Shown: positions 1 to 5,735 of the stretch, piece after piece
Numbering within the stretch: the stretch's first letter is position 1
Layout of the letters: each line of letters begins with the position of its first letter
Source: Candidatus Uhrbacteria bacterium
GTDB taxonomy: Bacteria > Patescibacteriota > Patescibacteriia > SG8-24
Direction: 5' to 3'
Assembly (NCBI GenBank): GCA_016205965.1
Contig: JACQSM010000041.1
Coordinates: 1 to 6,206 of the forward strand
Length of the DNA stretch: 6,206 nt
The notes under the pieces: model-generated
The model's database searches: none
What the model was told of the DNA's origin: nothing
What the model saw: the letters and a program-made list of their open reading frames with translations, nothing else
Program-made: the position numbers and the translations under genes

Positions 1-10
1 GCATAGAAGA

Positions 11-78
11 GAGGGAGGCCTTTAGAAAGGACGCCCTAAAGGGCGTCCTCCTGGCAGAGACCGGAGGGAGGCCTTTAG
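11..78. repeat. 15-bp direct repeat, copies at 11-25 and 64-78
   Basis: The 15-mer GAGGGAGGCCTTTAG occurs without mismatch at 11-25 and at 64-78, 53 bp apart. The second copy forms the left arm and loop of the hairpin at 67-84. The first copy lies just upstream of the hairpin at 28-49. Function unknown. Confidence 0.7.
28..49. repeat. Perfect 9-bp hairpin with TAAA loop
   Basis: AGGACGCCC (28-36) pairs perfectly with GGGCGTCCT (41-49) around a four-base TAAA loop. There is no T-tract on the + strand side. Read on the - strand it is followed by a short TTTCT, so a weak terminator for a - strand gene is possible but not convincing. It lies in a 1-142 stretch without any credible gene. Confidence 0.6.
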
Positions 79-84
79 GCCTCC
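67..84. repeat. Perfect 7-bp hairpin with TTTA loop
   Basis: GGAGGCC (67-73) pairs with GGCCTCC (78-84) around a TTTA loop. No T-tract follows. The loop is complementary to the TAAA loop of the hairpin at 28-49, and the left arm belongs to a 15-bp direct repeat (11-25 and 64-78), so the upstream copy at 14-20 could compete for the same right arm. Confidence 0.55.
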
Positions 85-135
85 ATGTAAAATAGGGCTG
101 AAATTAGCCAAAAAAGACACGGCCTACGGGCCCAG

Positions 136-161
136 AACCCCCTTGACAAAGCGGGGTTTTT
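136..161 (+). terminator. Possible short intrinsic terminator overlapping the promoter
   Basis: AACCCC (136-141) can pair with GGGGTT (153-158) across an 11-nt loop, followed by T residues to 161. The stem is only 6 bp and the loop is large, so efficiency would be modest. The -35 box of the next promoter lies inside this loop. It could stop read-through from an unseen upstream gene, or be coincidence. Confidence 0.35.
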
Positions 162-171
162 GTGCTACAGT
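143..171 (+). promoter_or_regulatory. Sigma70-type promoter of gene 1
   Basis: A perfect -35 box TTGACA (143-148) is separated by exactly 17 bp from TACAGT (166-171), one mismatch from the -10 consensus TATAAT. Transcription would start near 178, giving gene 1 a 5' leader of about 220 nt. This is the strongest promoter-like sequence I see in the window. Confidence 0.8.
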
Positions 172-197
172 TCTTTGTTAACAATAAGGCGCACAGA

Positions 198-284
198 ATG
201 GAGTTTTGGAACCGCTCGGGAGGCGCGGGGGTATCTCCTCCTTACCGCCGCCGTCTCCCGAGCGATTCCAGGGCTTCAACGTAG
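198..284 (+). CDS. Possible 28-aa leader peptide (upstream ORF)
   Basis: An ATG at 198, preceded by TAAGG (185-189) at 8-nt spacing, opens a 28-codon frame ending with TAG at 282-284. Its peptide begins MEFWNRSGG and holds SPPYRRRLP in the middle, a Pro-Pro and tri-Arg stretch that could slow ribosomes. The frame covers the whole 207-270 stem-loop, so a ribosome translating it would melt that structure. This fits a translation-dependent attenuator, but a short ORF this size in a 220-nt leader could arise by chance, and codon use cannot be judged at this length. Low confidence that it is expressed. Confidence 0.3.
   Translation: MEFWNRSGGAGVSPPYRRRLPSDSRAST
207..270 (+). promoter_or_regulatory. 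Long leader stem-loop with anti-Shine-Dalgarno apical loop
   Basis: In the leader of gene 1, TGGAA (207-211) pairs with TTCCA (266-270). After one C/A mismatch, ten perfect pairs join 213-222 to 255-264. The stem continues with a G.T and a C-G pair (223-224 with 253-254), then GCGG (225-228) with CCGC (248-251), a G/G mismatch, and GGTA (230-233) with TACC (243-246). The nine-base apical loop TCTCCTCCT (234-242) contains CTCCTCC, complementary to GGAGGAG at 385-391, the ribosome binding site of gene 1. I infer a regulatory leader element; it matches no riboswitch class that I recognise. Confidence 0.65.
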
Positions 285-372
285 GACCTGGAATTGTAGG
301 TCATTACAATTTCCGAATGGAATAAACCCCAACGTAGGTATCCACATCAACGCCCCTTGGATGGGGGCTCAA

Positions 373-388
373 TTCCCCGTCCGGGGAG
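373..388 (+). promoter_or_regulatory. Hairpin covering part of the gene 1 ribosome binding site
   Basis: TTCCCC (373-378) pairs with GGGGAG (383-388), five Watson-Crick pairs plus one T.G wobble, with loop GTCC. The right arm contains the first half of the Shine-Dalgarno stretch, so this fold and the anti-Shine-Dalgarno loop at 234-242 compete for the same bases. Confidence 0.5.
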
Positions 389-392
389 GAGG
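383..392 (+). promoter_or_regulatory. Strong ribosome binding site of gene 1
   Basis: GGGGAGGAGG ends four bases before ATG 397; GGAGG at 385-389 is at 7-nt spacing. This decides the start at 397, rather than an in-frame TTG at 160 or ATG at 361. Confidence 0.8.
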
Positions 393-396
393 CGCC

Positions 397-1356
397 ATGA
401 GCGCGATCTTGATCTCACTCATCATTCTCTCTGCAGCACCCGCTCCACAGTCCAGCACCGACCAGATCGACATCACCCTTGATGCCGACGCGGCCCAGTG
501 CATCATTGACTGCATGAAGGAGAAGAAGGCCCAGAAGGCCGCGTCCGCCCGCAAGGGCAAGGTCGCCGGCAAGAAGAAGGCCGCTCCGGCCGCAGCACCC
601 GCGCCCCGGCAGTCCGACCGCGATCAGCGCGTGGATGCGCTGGAGAAGGATGTTTCGCGGCTCGAGCGCGAAAGCGCCGAGCATGACGAGATCAGGGCCG
701 AGATCAAGAAGGTGGACGAGAAGGTGGTCAAGGAAAACTTTGACACCCGTGTCAAAGCGTCCACCGACCACGTCCGCCAGCAGGAAAAGTTGGATCAGCT
801 CCGCAAGGACGTTGATGCCAACAAGACCGGGCTGGCCAAGCTCCGCGAGGAGCTGGGCGGGATGTATGCGGCTTACGCCAAGTACAATCCGTTCAGCGCC
901 AAGCTCGGCCCGCGGCTCGGCGGCGTGGTAATGATCACCTCCGACGGCACTCGCTTCACCGGCATCAACGCTTCTGCTCGTCTCACGCTCAACTTGAGAA
1001 ATTGGGTTGGCGTGTTCGCGGAAGGAGGCGTGATCGGCTCGGTCAGCGATCGTCCGGTCTCCACGCAGCTTCGGGGAGGCGTCGACATGTACTTGCTCTC
1101 CTGGACCAACATCCCGGGGCTCAAGGACGTCGGCGTTGAACTGGCGCTGTCGGGGACATGGGCGGCCATCGGTGAACGTCTCAAGGCTCGGTCCGCGTTT
1201 GTCTGCCTCGAAGTGGGGCCCACCTTTCGGTGGGTCATCGTCGAGAGGTGGCTTGCACTCTCCGCCGGCATCAATTTGCTGGCGGGCGGCGAGTGGGACC
1301 AAGACCATCCAGCGGTCGCCGGCGGTCTTGCCGGAGCGGTATCAGTGGAATTCTGA
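397..1356 (+). CDS. Exported coiled-coil protein with beta-rich C-terminal domain
   Basis: This is a 319-aa protein that I cannot assign to a named family. Residues 1-16 form a hydrophobic export signal (MSAILISLIILSAAPA) that lacks the usual Lys/Arg near its start. A CxxxC pair (Cys35, Cys39) precedes a Lys/Ala/Pro-rich stretch at about 41-72. Residues 73-152 are charged heptad-like helix, predicted coiled coil. From about 155 the sequence alternates polar and hydrophobic residues in short strands rich in Gly and aromatics, and it ends in VEF. A terminal Phe after a beta strand is typical of outer-membrane beta-barrels, so I infer an envelope protein with a periplasmic coiled-coil stalk; a beta-sandwich would be an alternative. 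Lysine is almost always AAG, unlike in genes 3 and 4. Gene 2 follows after 114 bp and is probably co-transcribed. Start chosen on the strong ribosome binding site. Confidence 0.75.
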   Translation: MSAILISLIILSAAPAPQSSTDQIDITLDADAAQCIIDCMKEKKAQKAASARKGKVAGKKKAAPAAAPAPRQSDRDQRVDALEKDVSRLERESAEHDEIRAEIKKVDEKVVKENFDTRVKASTDHVRQQEKLDQLRKDVDANKTGLAKLREELGGMYAAYAKYNPFSAKLGPRLGGVVMITSDGTRFTGINASARLTLNLRNWVGVFAEGGVIGSVSDRPVSTQLRGGVDMYLLSWTNIPGLKDVGVELALSGTWAAIGERLKARSAFVCLEVGPTFRWVIVERWLALSAGINLLAGGEWDQDHPAVAGGLAGAVSVEF

Positions 1357-1367
1357 AAGGATTCAAA

Positions 1368-1406
1368 GGGGGGAGGCGGCGTAGTACTAACGCGCCGCTT
1401 CCCCCT
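1368..1406 (+). repeat. Strong GC-rich stem-loop between genes 1 and 2
   Basis: Bases 1369-1381 (GGGGGAGGCGGCG) pair with 1393-1405 (CGCCGCTTCCCCC): thirteen pairs with one G.T wobble, plus a possible outer G.T. The 11-nt loop holds the palindrome TAGTACTA. TGCAAG follows, not a T-tract, so it is not a standard intrinsic terminator. It begins 12 nt after the stop of gene 1. A role in mRNA 3'-end stability or in partial termination between the two genes is an inference. Confidence 0.6.
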
Positions 1407-1460
1407 GCAAGACTTCAACCCACCAACAACAGACAAGTCCGGTCCTGAAAACGCCGGCAT

Positions 1461-1464
1461 GGAG
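1461..1464 (+). promoter_or_regulatory. Ribosome binding site deciding the start of gene 2
   Basis: GGAG lies 6 nt before ATG 1471, whereas no comparable site precedes the in-frame ATG at 1459. Starting at 1471 also places a canonical short Lys-containing lipoprotein signal at the very N-terminus. Confidence 0.55.
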
Positions 1465-1470
1465 TCTCAC

Positions 1471-2787
1471 ATGAAGAACGTCTACATCAGCAGCATCCTG
1501 TTCGTTCTCTTCACCGCCTGCGGCCTGGAAGATGGCCCGCAGCCCACCCCGCCCGTCACGTCCGGCAGCTCCTCCGGGGGCAGCATGGACGCGTGCGGCG
1601 ACGCCAACGCAACGCAAGAAGGCCGTTGTCTGGCCGGGAACATGCTCCAGTTCTGCTCCATTGAGGGCACGGTGGAGTACGTCTCCTGCGCCGCGCAGGG
1701 CGGTGTTTGCCAGGTGGTGAACGCGCAGACGGGCCACGCAGAGTGCGTGCGCACCAACAGCGTGGACGCGGGGCAGCCGGATGCGGCGGGCGCAAGCTCG
1801 TCCTCGTCCAGCAGCTCCTCCGGCGGCGGTTCCTCCAGCTCCAGCGGTAACACGCCGGACGCTGGTAACACCGTTCCGGACGCCGGCAACGCCACGCCGG
1901 ACGCGGGCGGCAGCGGCTCTTCTTCCTCCTCCGGCTCCTCCGGGAGCCCGGATGCGGGGCAGGGCGCCAGCAGCTCCTCAAGTGCGGCCAACTCCAGCAG
2001 CAACCCGGCGTCCTCCAGCAATGGCGGCGGCGGTTCCTCCAGTGCGGCCAACTCCAGCAGCGCGGCATCCAGCAGCTCCAACGGTTCCTCCTCCAGCACT
2101 GGCTCGTCCAGCAGCTCCGGCGGACCCACGGACAATTGCGGCGGCATCACCTGGGAAGGCACCTGCGTGGCCGGCAACATCCTGGAATACTGCGCCGACG
2201 GCCAGCTGATCTCCGTGGATTGCGACGACTATGCCGCCATCTGCCAGGTCAGTGACCCCGAGACCGGGTTCCACGACTGCGTGCAGCCCCCGCAGCCCGA
2301 GCAGCCCATCGCCGCGCCGTTCCGCGTCACGCCCACCCAGAACGCCAACGTGGTCACCCTGGGGTTTGCCAGGGACTATGTGTCAGGGAGCCAGGTTGGC
2401 TACCTGCACGGCGACCTCCCGGGCATGGGCTGGCTCCCCGGCACCGCCGTCCGCATCTTTGACGGTGACGACCCTGCCACCTCACCGGTGGAAGGGGTCC
2501 CCGACGGATACCTGGACTACGCGCTCAACCTGCCCATGCTGGACGTGGAACAGGTCTACGGCGTGTACTACGCCGACATTGGCGACCAGGGCGCCCACTG
2601 GGGCGACGAGGCCCAGCTGTGCAAGATGCGGGTCGAGGACCGGGTGTGGCTCTGGTGTATCTGGATGGATCACGCCTGCACCCCCGGCCAGGTCCAGTGC
2701 GGCTGTGAACCGCGCTTCCACAAGAACGCGGCCAACCAGCTGGTGCCGGACGGAAATATGGGCGGCTTCCCCAGCTGTCTCCAATGA
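1471..2787 (+). CDS. Secreted lipoprotein with paired six-Cys modules and Ser/PDAG linker
   Basis: This is a 438-aa predicted lipoprotein. Residues 1-17 are a short signal ending in the lipobox-like FTAC, so Cys17 should be lipidated; Gly18 follows. A six-cysteine module spans 42-92 and a second spans 223-270. Both share the spacing C-x(8-10)-C-x8-C-x(9-10)-C-x6-C-x11-C and motifs such as AGNxL. Similar Cys modules occur in extracellular proteins of Myxococcota and Bradymonadota (recalled, not searched). Between them lies a low-complexity linker (about 109-218) of Ser runs, Gly and repeated PDAG. The C-terminal domain (about 271-438) has six more Cys and many Trp and Tyr residues; I do not recognise it. 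It includes a CxC (VQCGCEP) near the end. I infer a surface-displayed binding or adhesion protein, disulfide-stabilised outside the cytoplasm. No catalytic motif is seen. It is followed by a clear terminator and preceded by gene 1 in the same direction. Confidence 0.85.
   Translation: MKNVYISSILFVLFTACGLEDGPQPTPPVTSGSSSGGSMDACGDANATQEGRCLAGNMLQFCSIEGTVEYVSCAAQGGVCQVVNAQTGHAECVRTNSVDAGQPDAAGASSSSSSSSSGGGSSSSSGNTPDAGNTVPDAGNATPDAGGSGSSSSSGSSGSPDAGQGASSSSSAANSSSNPASSSNGGGGSSSAANSSSAASSSSNGSSSSTGSSSSSGGPTDNCGGITWEGTCVAGNILEYCADGQLISVDCDDYAAICQVSDPETGFHDCVQPPQPEQPIAAPFRVTPTQNANVVTLGFARDYVSGSQVGYLHGDLPGMGWLPGTAVRIFDGDDPATSPVEGVPDGYLDYALNLPMLDVEQVYGVYYADIGDQGAHWGDEAQLCKMRVEDRVWLWCIWMDHACTPGQVQCGCEPRFHKNAANQLVPDGNMGGFPSCLQ
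1981..2061 (+). repeat. 21-bp direct repeat within the Ser-rich linker
   Basis: Positions 1981-2001 and 2041-2061 are identical, exactly 60 bp (20 codons) apart and in frame, each encoding SAANSSS. This suggests recent expansion of the linker by duplication or slippage, and marks a site where linker length may vary. Confidence 0.75.
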
Positions 2788-2826
2788 CGGAAACCAACAA
2801 CTGAGGGCGAGGGACCCTCCACTTCC

Positions 2827-2860
2827 AAGCGGCCTGTACCAACAGGTCGCTTTTCTATTT
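2827..2860 (+). terminator. Intrinsic terminator after gene 2
   Basis: AAGCGGCCTGT (2827-2837) pairs with ACAGGTCGCTT (2842-2852), eleven pairs with one G.T wobble, around an ACCA loop. TTTTCTATTT follows at 2851-2860. It closes the gene 1-2 unit and separates it from the polysaccharide genes. A second AAGCG at 2861-2865 could pair with the right arm base, a minor alternative fold. Confidence 0.85.
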
Positions 2861-2891
2861 AAGCGATTCGCCTCGGTTGGCGTTTTCGCGC

Positions 2892-2897
2892 TACAAT
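2892..2897 (+). promoter_or_regulatory. -10 element of a probably leaderless gene 3 promoter
   Basis: TACAAT (2892-2897) ends six bases before ATG 2904, so transcription would begin at about the A of that start codon. I find no convincing -35 box at 16-18 bp spacing. There is no Shine-Dalgarno sequence ahead of either nearby ATG, which fits leaderless initiation. Confidence 0.5.
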
Positions 2898-2903
2898 ATG
2901 AGC

Positions 2904-4457
2904 ATGTCCGTCCTCGCCAAGATCGGCCAGATGTTCGATTATCCGATGGCCGGCCAATCCGAGCACAGCCGCCGCGCCCGCAAGATACTCGCCGGCGTCG
3001 CCTTGGCCTGCGCGGTCTTGGTCGTCGCGACCTCGCCGCTCAAAGCGGTCGCTATCGCCGTCTCCGCCGTCGCCATCCTGGCCGCCTTTCTCCGGCCCGA
3101 AGCCGTCATCGCCGCCCTGGCCGTCTACACGCCCTTCGAGCCGTTCCTGCTCAAGTTCGTCCCCGACGACATCTATCTCTACGCCCGCTATTTCTCCGAG
3201 GTCCTCATTTACGTCCTGGTCGCCTCGGCCATCCTCAAGATCGCCGTCGGCAAGCGCCGTCTGGTCGACACGCCCATCGACCTGCCGTTTTTCTTTTTCC
3301 TGCTGACGGCCATGACCTCGCTGGTCATCAATCTCGTGCCGCCGGTCTACGGCATTCTGGGCCTGCGCCAGATCATCCGTTTCATCCTGATCTTCTTCGT
3401 CACCGTCTATCTCAATCCCGAAACCGTTTTCATCAAAAAACTGACCGCCGTGATGTTCGCCGTCGTCCTGTTCCAGGGCGCGCTCGGCGCCGTCCAGGCC
3501 GTCGTCGGCGGTCCGCTCGACGAGTTCCTGATTCCCAGCGAGCGCAAATTTTTCGAGAGCATCCAGCTGACCAGCGGTACCGAGCAATTCTGGTCGCCGG
3601 GCGCCCGCGTCTTCGCCACCATGGGCCGCTACGACCAGCTCGGCACCTTCTTGAGCTTCTTTTTCTCGATCGCCCTGGGCCTGCTCTACAGCCTGCGCAG
3701 TCGCGCAGCCAAACTTAAAATCGGCGCCGTCGTTTTAGCCTCGTTCCCGGCCTTCATCCTGACGCTCTCGCGCGCCTCCTGGTTCGGTTTGATCCTGGCC
3801 GTCGGCCTCATCGGCATCGTGCTGATGCGCGACCGCCGCCTGATGGTCGGGGTCGCGGCTTTGGTTTTAGGGTCGGGCATCTACCTCGGATTTTCCGGCC
3901 TGGTGGTTCGCTATCTCGTTGATTATCCGAGCCAGACTTTGGCCGAAAGATTTTTCGAGACCTTCTCGTATGAACGCTATCGCGGCGAATACTACGGCCT
4001 GGGCCGCGTCTACTGGTTCGTGCAAACGCCGCCAGTCGTCGTCCGTTCTTCGCCGCTCTTCGGCGTCGGCCCGGGACAGTATGGCGGCGGCGCCGCTGCC
4101 GCTCTCGGCAATACCAGCGTCTACGAAAAACTCGGCCTGCCATTCGGCGTCGCCGGCACCGGCGGATACATTGATAACAACTGGTTCTCTCTCTGGGGCG
4201 AGACCGGCACCCTCGGCATCCTCTTTTACGCCTGGATGTTCGCCGGCCTGGGCTTGATGGCGCTCAAAGTCTGGCGCAAGGCCGATGATCCGTTCACTCG
4301 GGGATTGGCCCTCGGCTATCTCGGCTGCCTGGTCGCGATCGCTTTTCAAGCCCTCCTCGGCACGTATTTCGAAGTCCGCACCCTGGCTTTGTACTTCTGG
4401 CTCTACGGCGCCTTCGTTTATGTCCTGGGCCGCCGAGCCCGAGCCCTCTCGCAATGA
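2904..4457 (+). CDS. O-antigen ligase/polymerase-like polytopic membrane protein (Wzy/WaaL type)
   Basis: The protein is 517 aa, long for a family mostly near 400-450 aa, with about ten or more hydrophobic segments. It probably sits in the cytoplasmic membrane and joins or polymerises lipid-linked glycan units on the outer face. Family marks visible in order are the segment TLSRASWFG (from Thr287), typical of the Wzy_C/O-antigen ligase domain; a large soluble loop between membrane segments; GVGPGQY (387-393); and DNNWFSLWGETG (424-435) before a final group of membrane helices. Polymerase and ligase cannot be told apart by sequence alone. ATG 2898 is also in frame but abuts the -10 box, so 2904 is preferred; there is no ribosome binding site. 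Its stop overlaps the start of the glycosyltransferase by 4 bp (ATGA), indicating one operon. Lys codons mix AAA and AAG, unlike gene 1. Confidence 0.85.
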   Translation: MSVLAKIGQMFDYPMAGQSEHSRRARKILAGVALACAVLVVATSPLKAVAIAVSAVAILAAFLRPEAVIAALAVYTPFEPFLLKFVPDDIYLYARYFSEVLIYVLVASAILKIAVGKRRLVDTPIDLPFFFFLLTAMTSLVINLVPPVYGILGLRQIIRFILIFFVTVYLNPETVFIKKLTAVMFAVVLFQGALGAVQAVVGGPLDEFLIPSERKFFESIQLTSGTEQFWSPGARVFATMGRYDQLGTFLSFFFSIALGLLYSLRSRAAKLKIGAVVLASFPAFILTLSRASWFGLILAVGLIGIVLMRDRRLMVGVAALVLGSGIYLGFSGLVVRYLVDYPSQTLAERFFETFSYERYRGEYYGLGRVYWFVQTPPVVVRSSPLFGVGPGQYGGGAAAALGNTSVYEKLGLPFGVAGTGGYIDNNWFSLWGETGTLGILFYAWMFAGLGLMALKVWRKADDPFTRGLALGYLGCLVAIAFQALLGTYFEVRTLALYFWLYGAFVYVLGRRARALSQ

Positions 4458-5671
4458 AAATCGTTCTCGCCAATAAGTATTACTACCTGCACCGCGGCGC
4501 CGAGCGGTATCTTTTCGAACTCGAGGATCTGCTGCGCAAGCATGGTCACGAGACCGTGCCTTTCGCCATGGCCGACGGGCGCAATCGCAAAACGCCTTGG
4601 GAGAAGTTTTTCGTCAGCCCGGTGCAGACCGCCAAAGTGACCATGGACTGGCAGGGCTTGCGCACCGCCGGCCGTCTTTTGTATTCTTTCGAAGCGCGAA
4701 AAAAATTCGCCGCCCTGCTCGACGCCGCCAAACCCGATCTGGTCCACGTCCAAAATATCTATCACCAGATCTCGCCCTCGATCCTGCCCGAAGCCCGCCG
4801 CCGCCGGATACCCGTCGTCCTGACCGCCCATGACTATGCTTTGCTGGCGCCGAACTACGGCCTGTTCCACGACGGCGCCATTTGCAACCACACCAAGCCC
4901 GACCGTTACTGGCAGGCTGTCAAATACCGTTGCGTCAAAGGCTCGCGTCTGGCCAGCGCCCTGGCCGCCGCCGGGATGTCGCTCCACAAGGCGCTCGGGC
5001 TGTACGAAAAAAATGTTGACATGGTCATCGTCCAGACGCGGTTTTTGCGCGACAAATTCATCGAATACGGTTGGCCGGCCAAGCGTCTGACTCAACCGCT
5101 GCCGCCCTTCGTCGACGCCGCAGCCTGGACGCCGCGCTACGAAGGCGACTACGCCCTGTTCGTCGGCAGCCTGACGCCGGAGAAGGGGATCGACGTCCTG
5201 ATTCGTGCGGCCGCCGGCGTAAAGAGCATGCCGCTCAAGATCGTCGGCACCGGTCCGGAAGAGATGCGCCTCAAAGCGCTGGCGAAAAAACTCAAAGCCG
5301 ACAACGTCGAATTCTGCGGCTTTCTCTCGGATGACCCTCTGGTGCAAAAGTATGCCCAGGCCCGTTTTTTGGTGCTTTCGTCAATGAGCTACGAAACCGC
5401 CGGCCTGATCACGCTCGAAGCCTACGCCGCCGGCAAACCGGTCATCGCCTCGAAGATCGGCGGCCTGGCCGAGATGGTCCGGCACGAAAAAACCGGCCTG
5501 CAAGTTGCCGCCGGCGACGTTGACGAGCTCGCCGAAGCCATGGAAAAACTCTGGTCCGATCCGGCCCGCGCCGCCGACTACGGCCGCCAAGGCCGCGCCT
5601 GGGTCGAGCGGGACTTCTCGCCCGAAAAGCACTACGACCGCCTCATGGAGGTGTATCGGTCGATAGTTTGA
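4454..5671 (+). CDS. GT4-family glycosyltransferase, GT-B fold
   Basis: This is a 405-aa cytosolic or membrane-associated enzyme expected to transfer a sugar from a nucleotide-sugar donor to a growing glycan. The N-terminal acceptor domain carries the opening KIVLANKYYYLHRGAERY, the segment DLVHVQNIYHQ and an AHDY motif. The C-terminal donor domain starts near 235 with VGSLTPEKG and has IVGTGPEE, FLSDD, and the retaining-GT signature E-x7-E at Glu314 and Glu322, followed by AYAAGKPVIAS. The GR of the usual GRL-xx-KG donor loop is GS here, while Lys244 is kept; this variant is not rare in GT4 enzymes. Donor and acceptor cannot be named. The start overlaps the stop of the ligase/polymerase gene by 4 bp without a Shine-Dalgarno site, so translational coupling is likely. 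No terminator is visible after the stop. Confidence 0.9.
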   Translation: MKIVLANKYYYLHRGAERYLFELEDLLRKHGHETVPFAMADGRNRKTPWEKFFVSPVQTAKVTMDWQGLRTAGRLLYSFEARKKFAALLDAAKPDLVHVQNIYHQISPSILPEARRRRIPVVLTAHDYALLAPNYGLFHDGAICNHTKPDRYWQAVKYRCVKGSRLASALAAAGMSLHKALGLYEKNVDMVIVQTRFLRDKFIEYGWPAKRLTQPLPPFVDAAAWTPRYEGDYALFVGSLTPEKGIDVLIRAAAGVKSMPLKIVGTGPEEMRLKALAKKLKADNVEFCGFLSDDPLVQKYAQARFLVLSSMSYETAGLITLEAYAAGKPVIASKIGGLAEMVRHEKTGLQVAAGDVDELAEAMEKLWSDPARAADYGRQGRAWVERDFSPEKHYDRLMEVYRSIV

Positions 5672-5674
5672 TCA

Positions 5675-5683
5675 TGTTATACT
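5675..5683 (+). promoter_or_regulatory. Extended -10 promoter of the toxin-antitoxin pair
   Basis: TGTTATACT is an extended -10 element (TGn plus TATACT, one mismatch from consensus) four bases after the stop of gene 4. A weak -35 is expected with extended -10 promoters, and none is clear. Transcription would start near 5690. A second, weaker candidate is TTGACG (5707-5712), 17 bp before TAAAAA (5730-5735). I see no clear operator palindrome. Confidence 0.5.
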
Positions 5684-5735
5684 AATTATCCACAAGGCTA
5701 AGCATCTTGACGTTTTAATCGATAACCAGTAAAAA

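Noticed and set aside
3..95. Open frame to TAG at 93-95 that might be the end of an upstream gene
   Set aside because: It consists largely of the hairpin arms and the direct repeat, uses codons rare in the neighbouring genes (AGG, AGA, TTA), and has no visible domain.
160..396. N-terminal extension of gene 1 from a TTG at 160
   Set aside because: The TTG sits next to the -10 box and upstream of the predicted transcription start. The added residues look random and the segment is occupied by RNA structure. The strong ribosome binding site points to 397.
415..1308. Long - strand open frame opposite gene 1
   Set aside because: It is antisense to a gene with a better start, export signal and domain structure. 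Long antisense frames are expected in GC-rich DNA.
1482..2180. - strand frame rich in Leu, Glu and Pro opposite gene 2
   Set aside because: It is the complement of the Ser/Gly linker repeats: low complexity, without a start signal.
2231..3718. Long + strand frame overlapping genes 2 and 3
   Set aside because: It crosses the terminator at 2827-2860 and overlaps two well-supported genes. Its product is Arg/Pro-rich with no domain, typical of a shifted frame.
4418..5347. - strand 309-codon frame opposite the glycosyltransferase
   Set aside because: It is antisense to a gene with clear GT4 motifs; no recognisable domain of its own.
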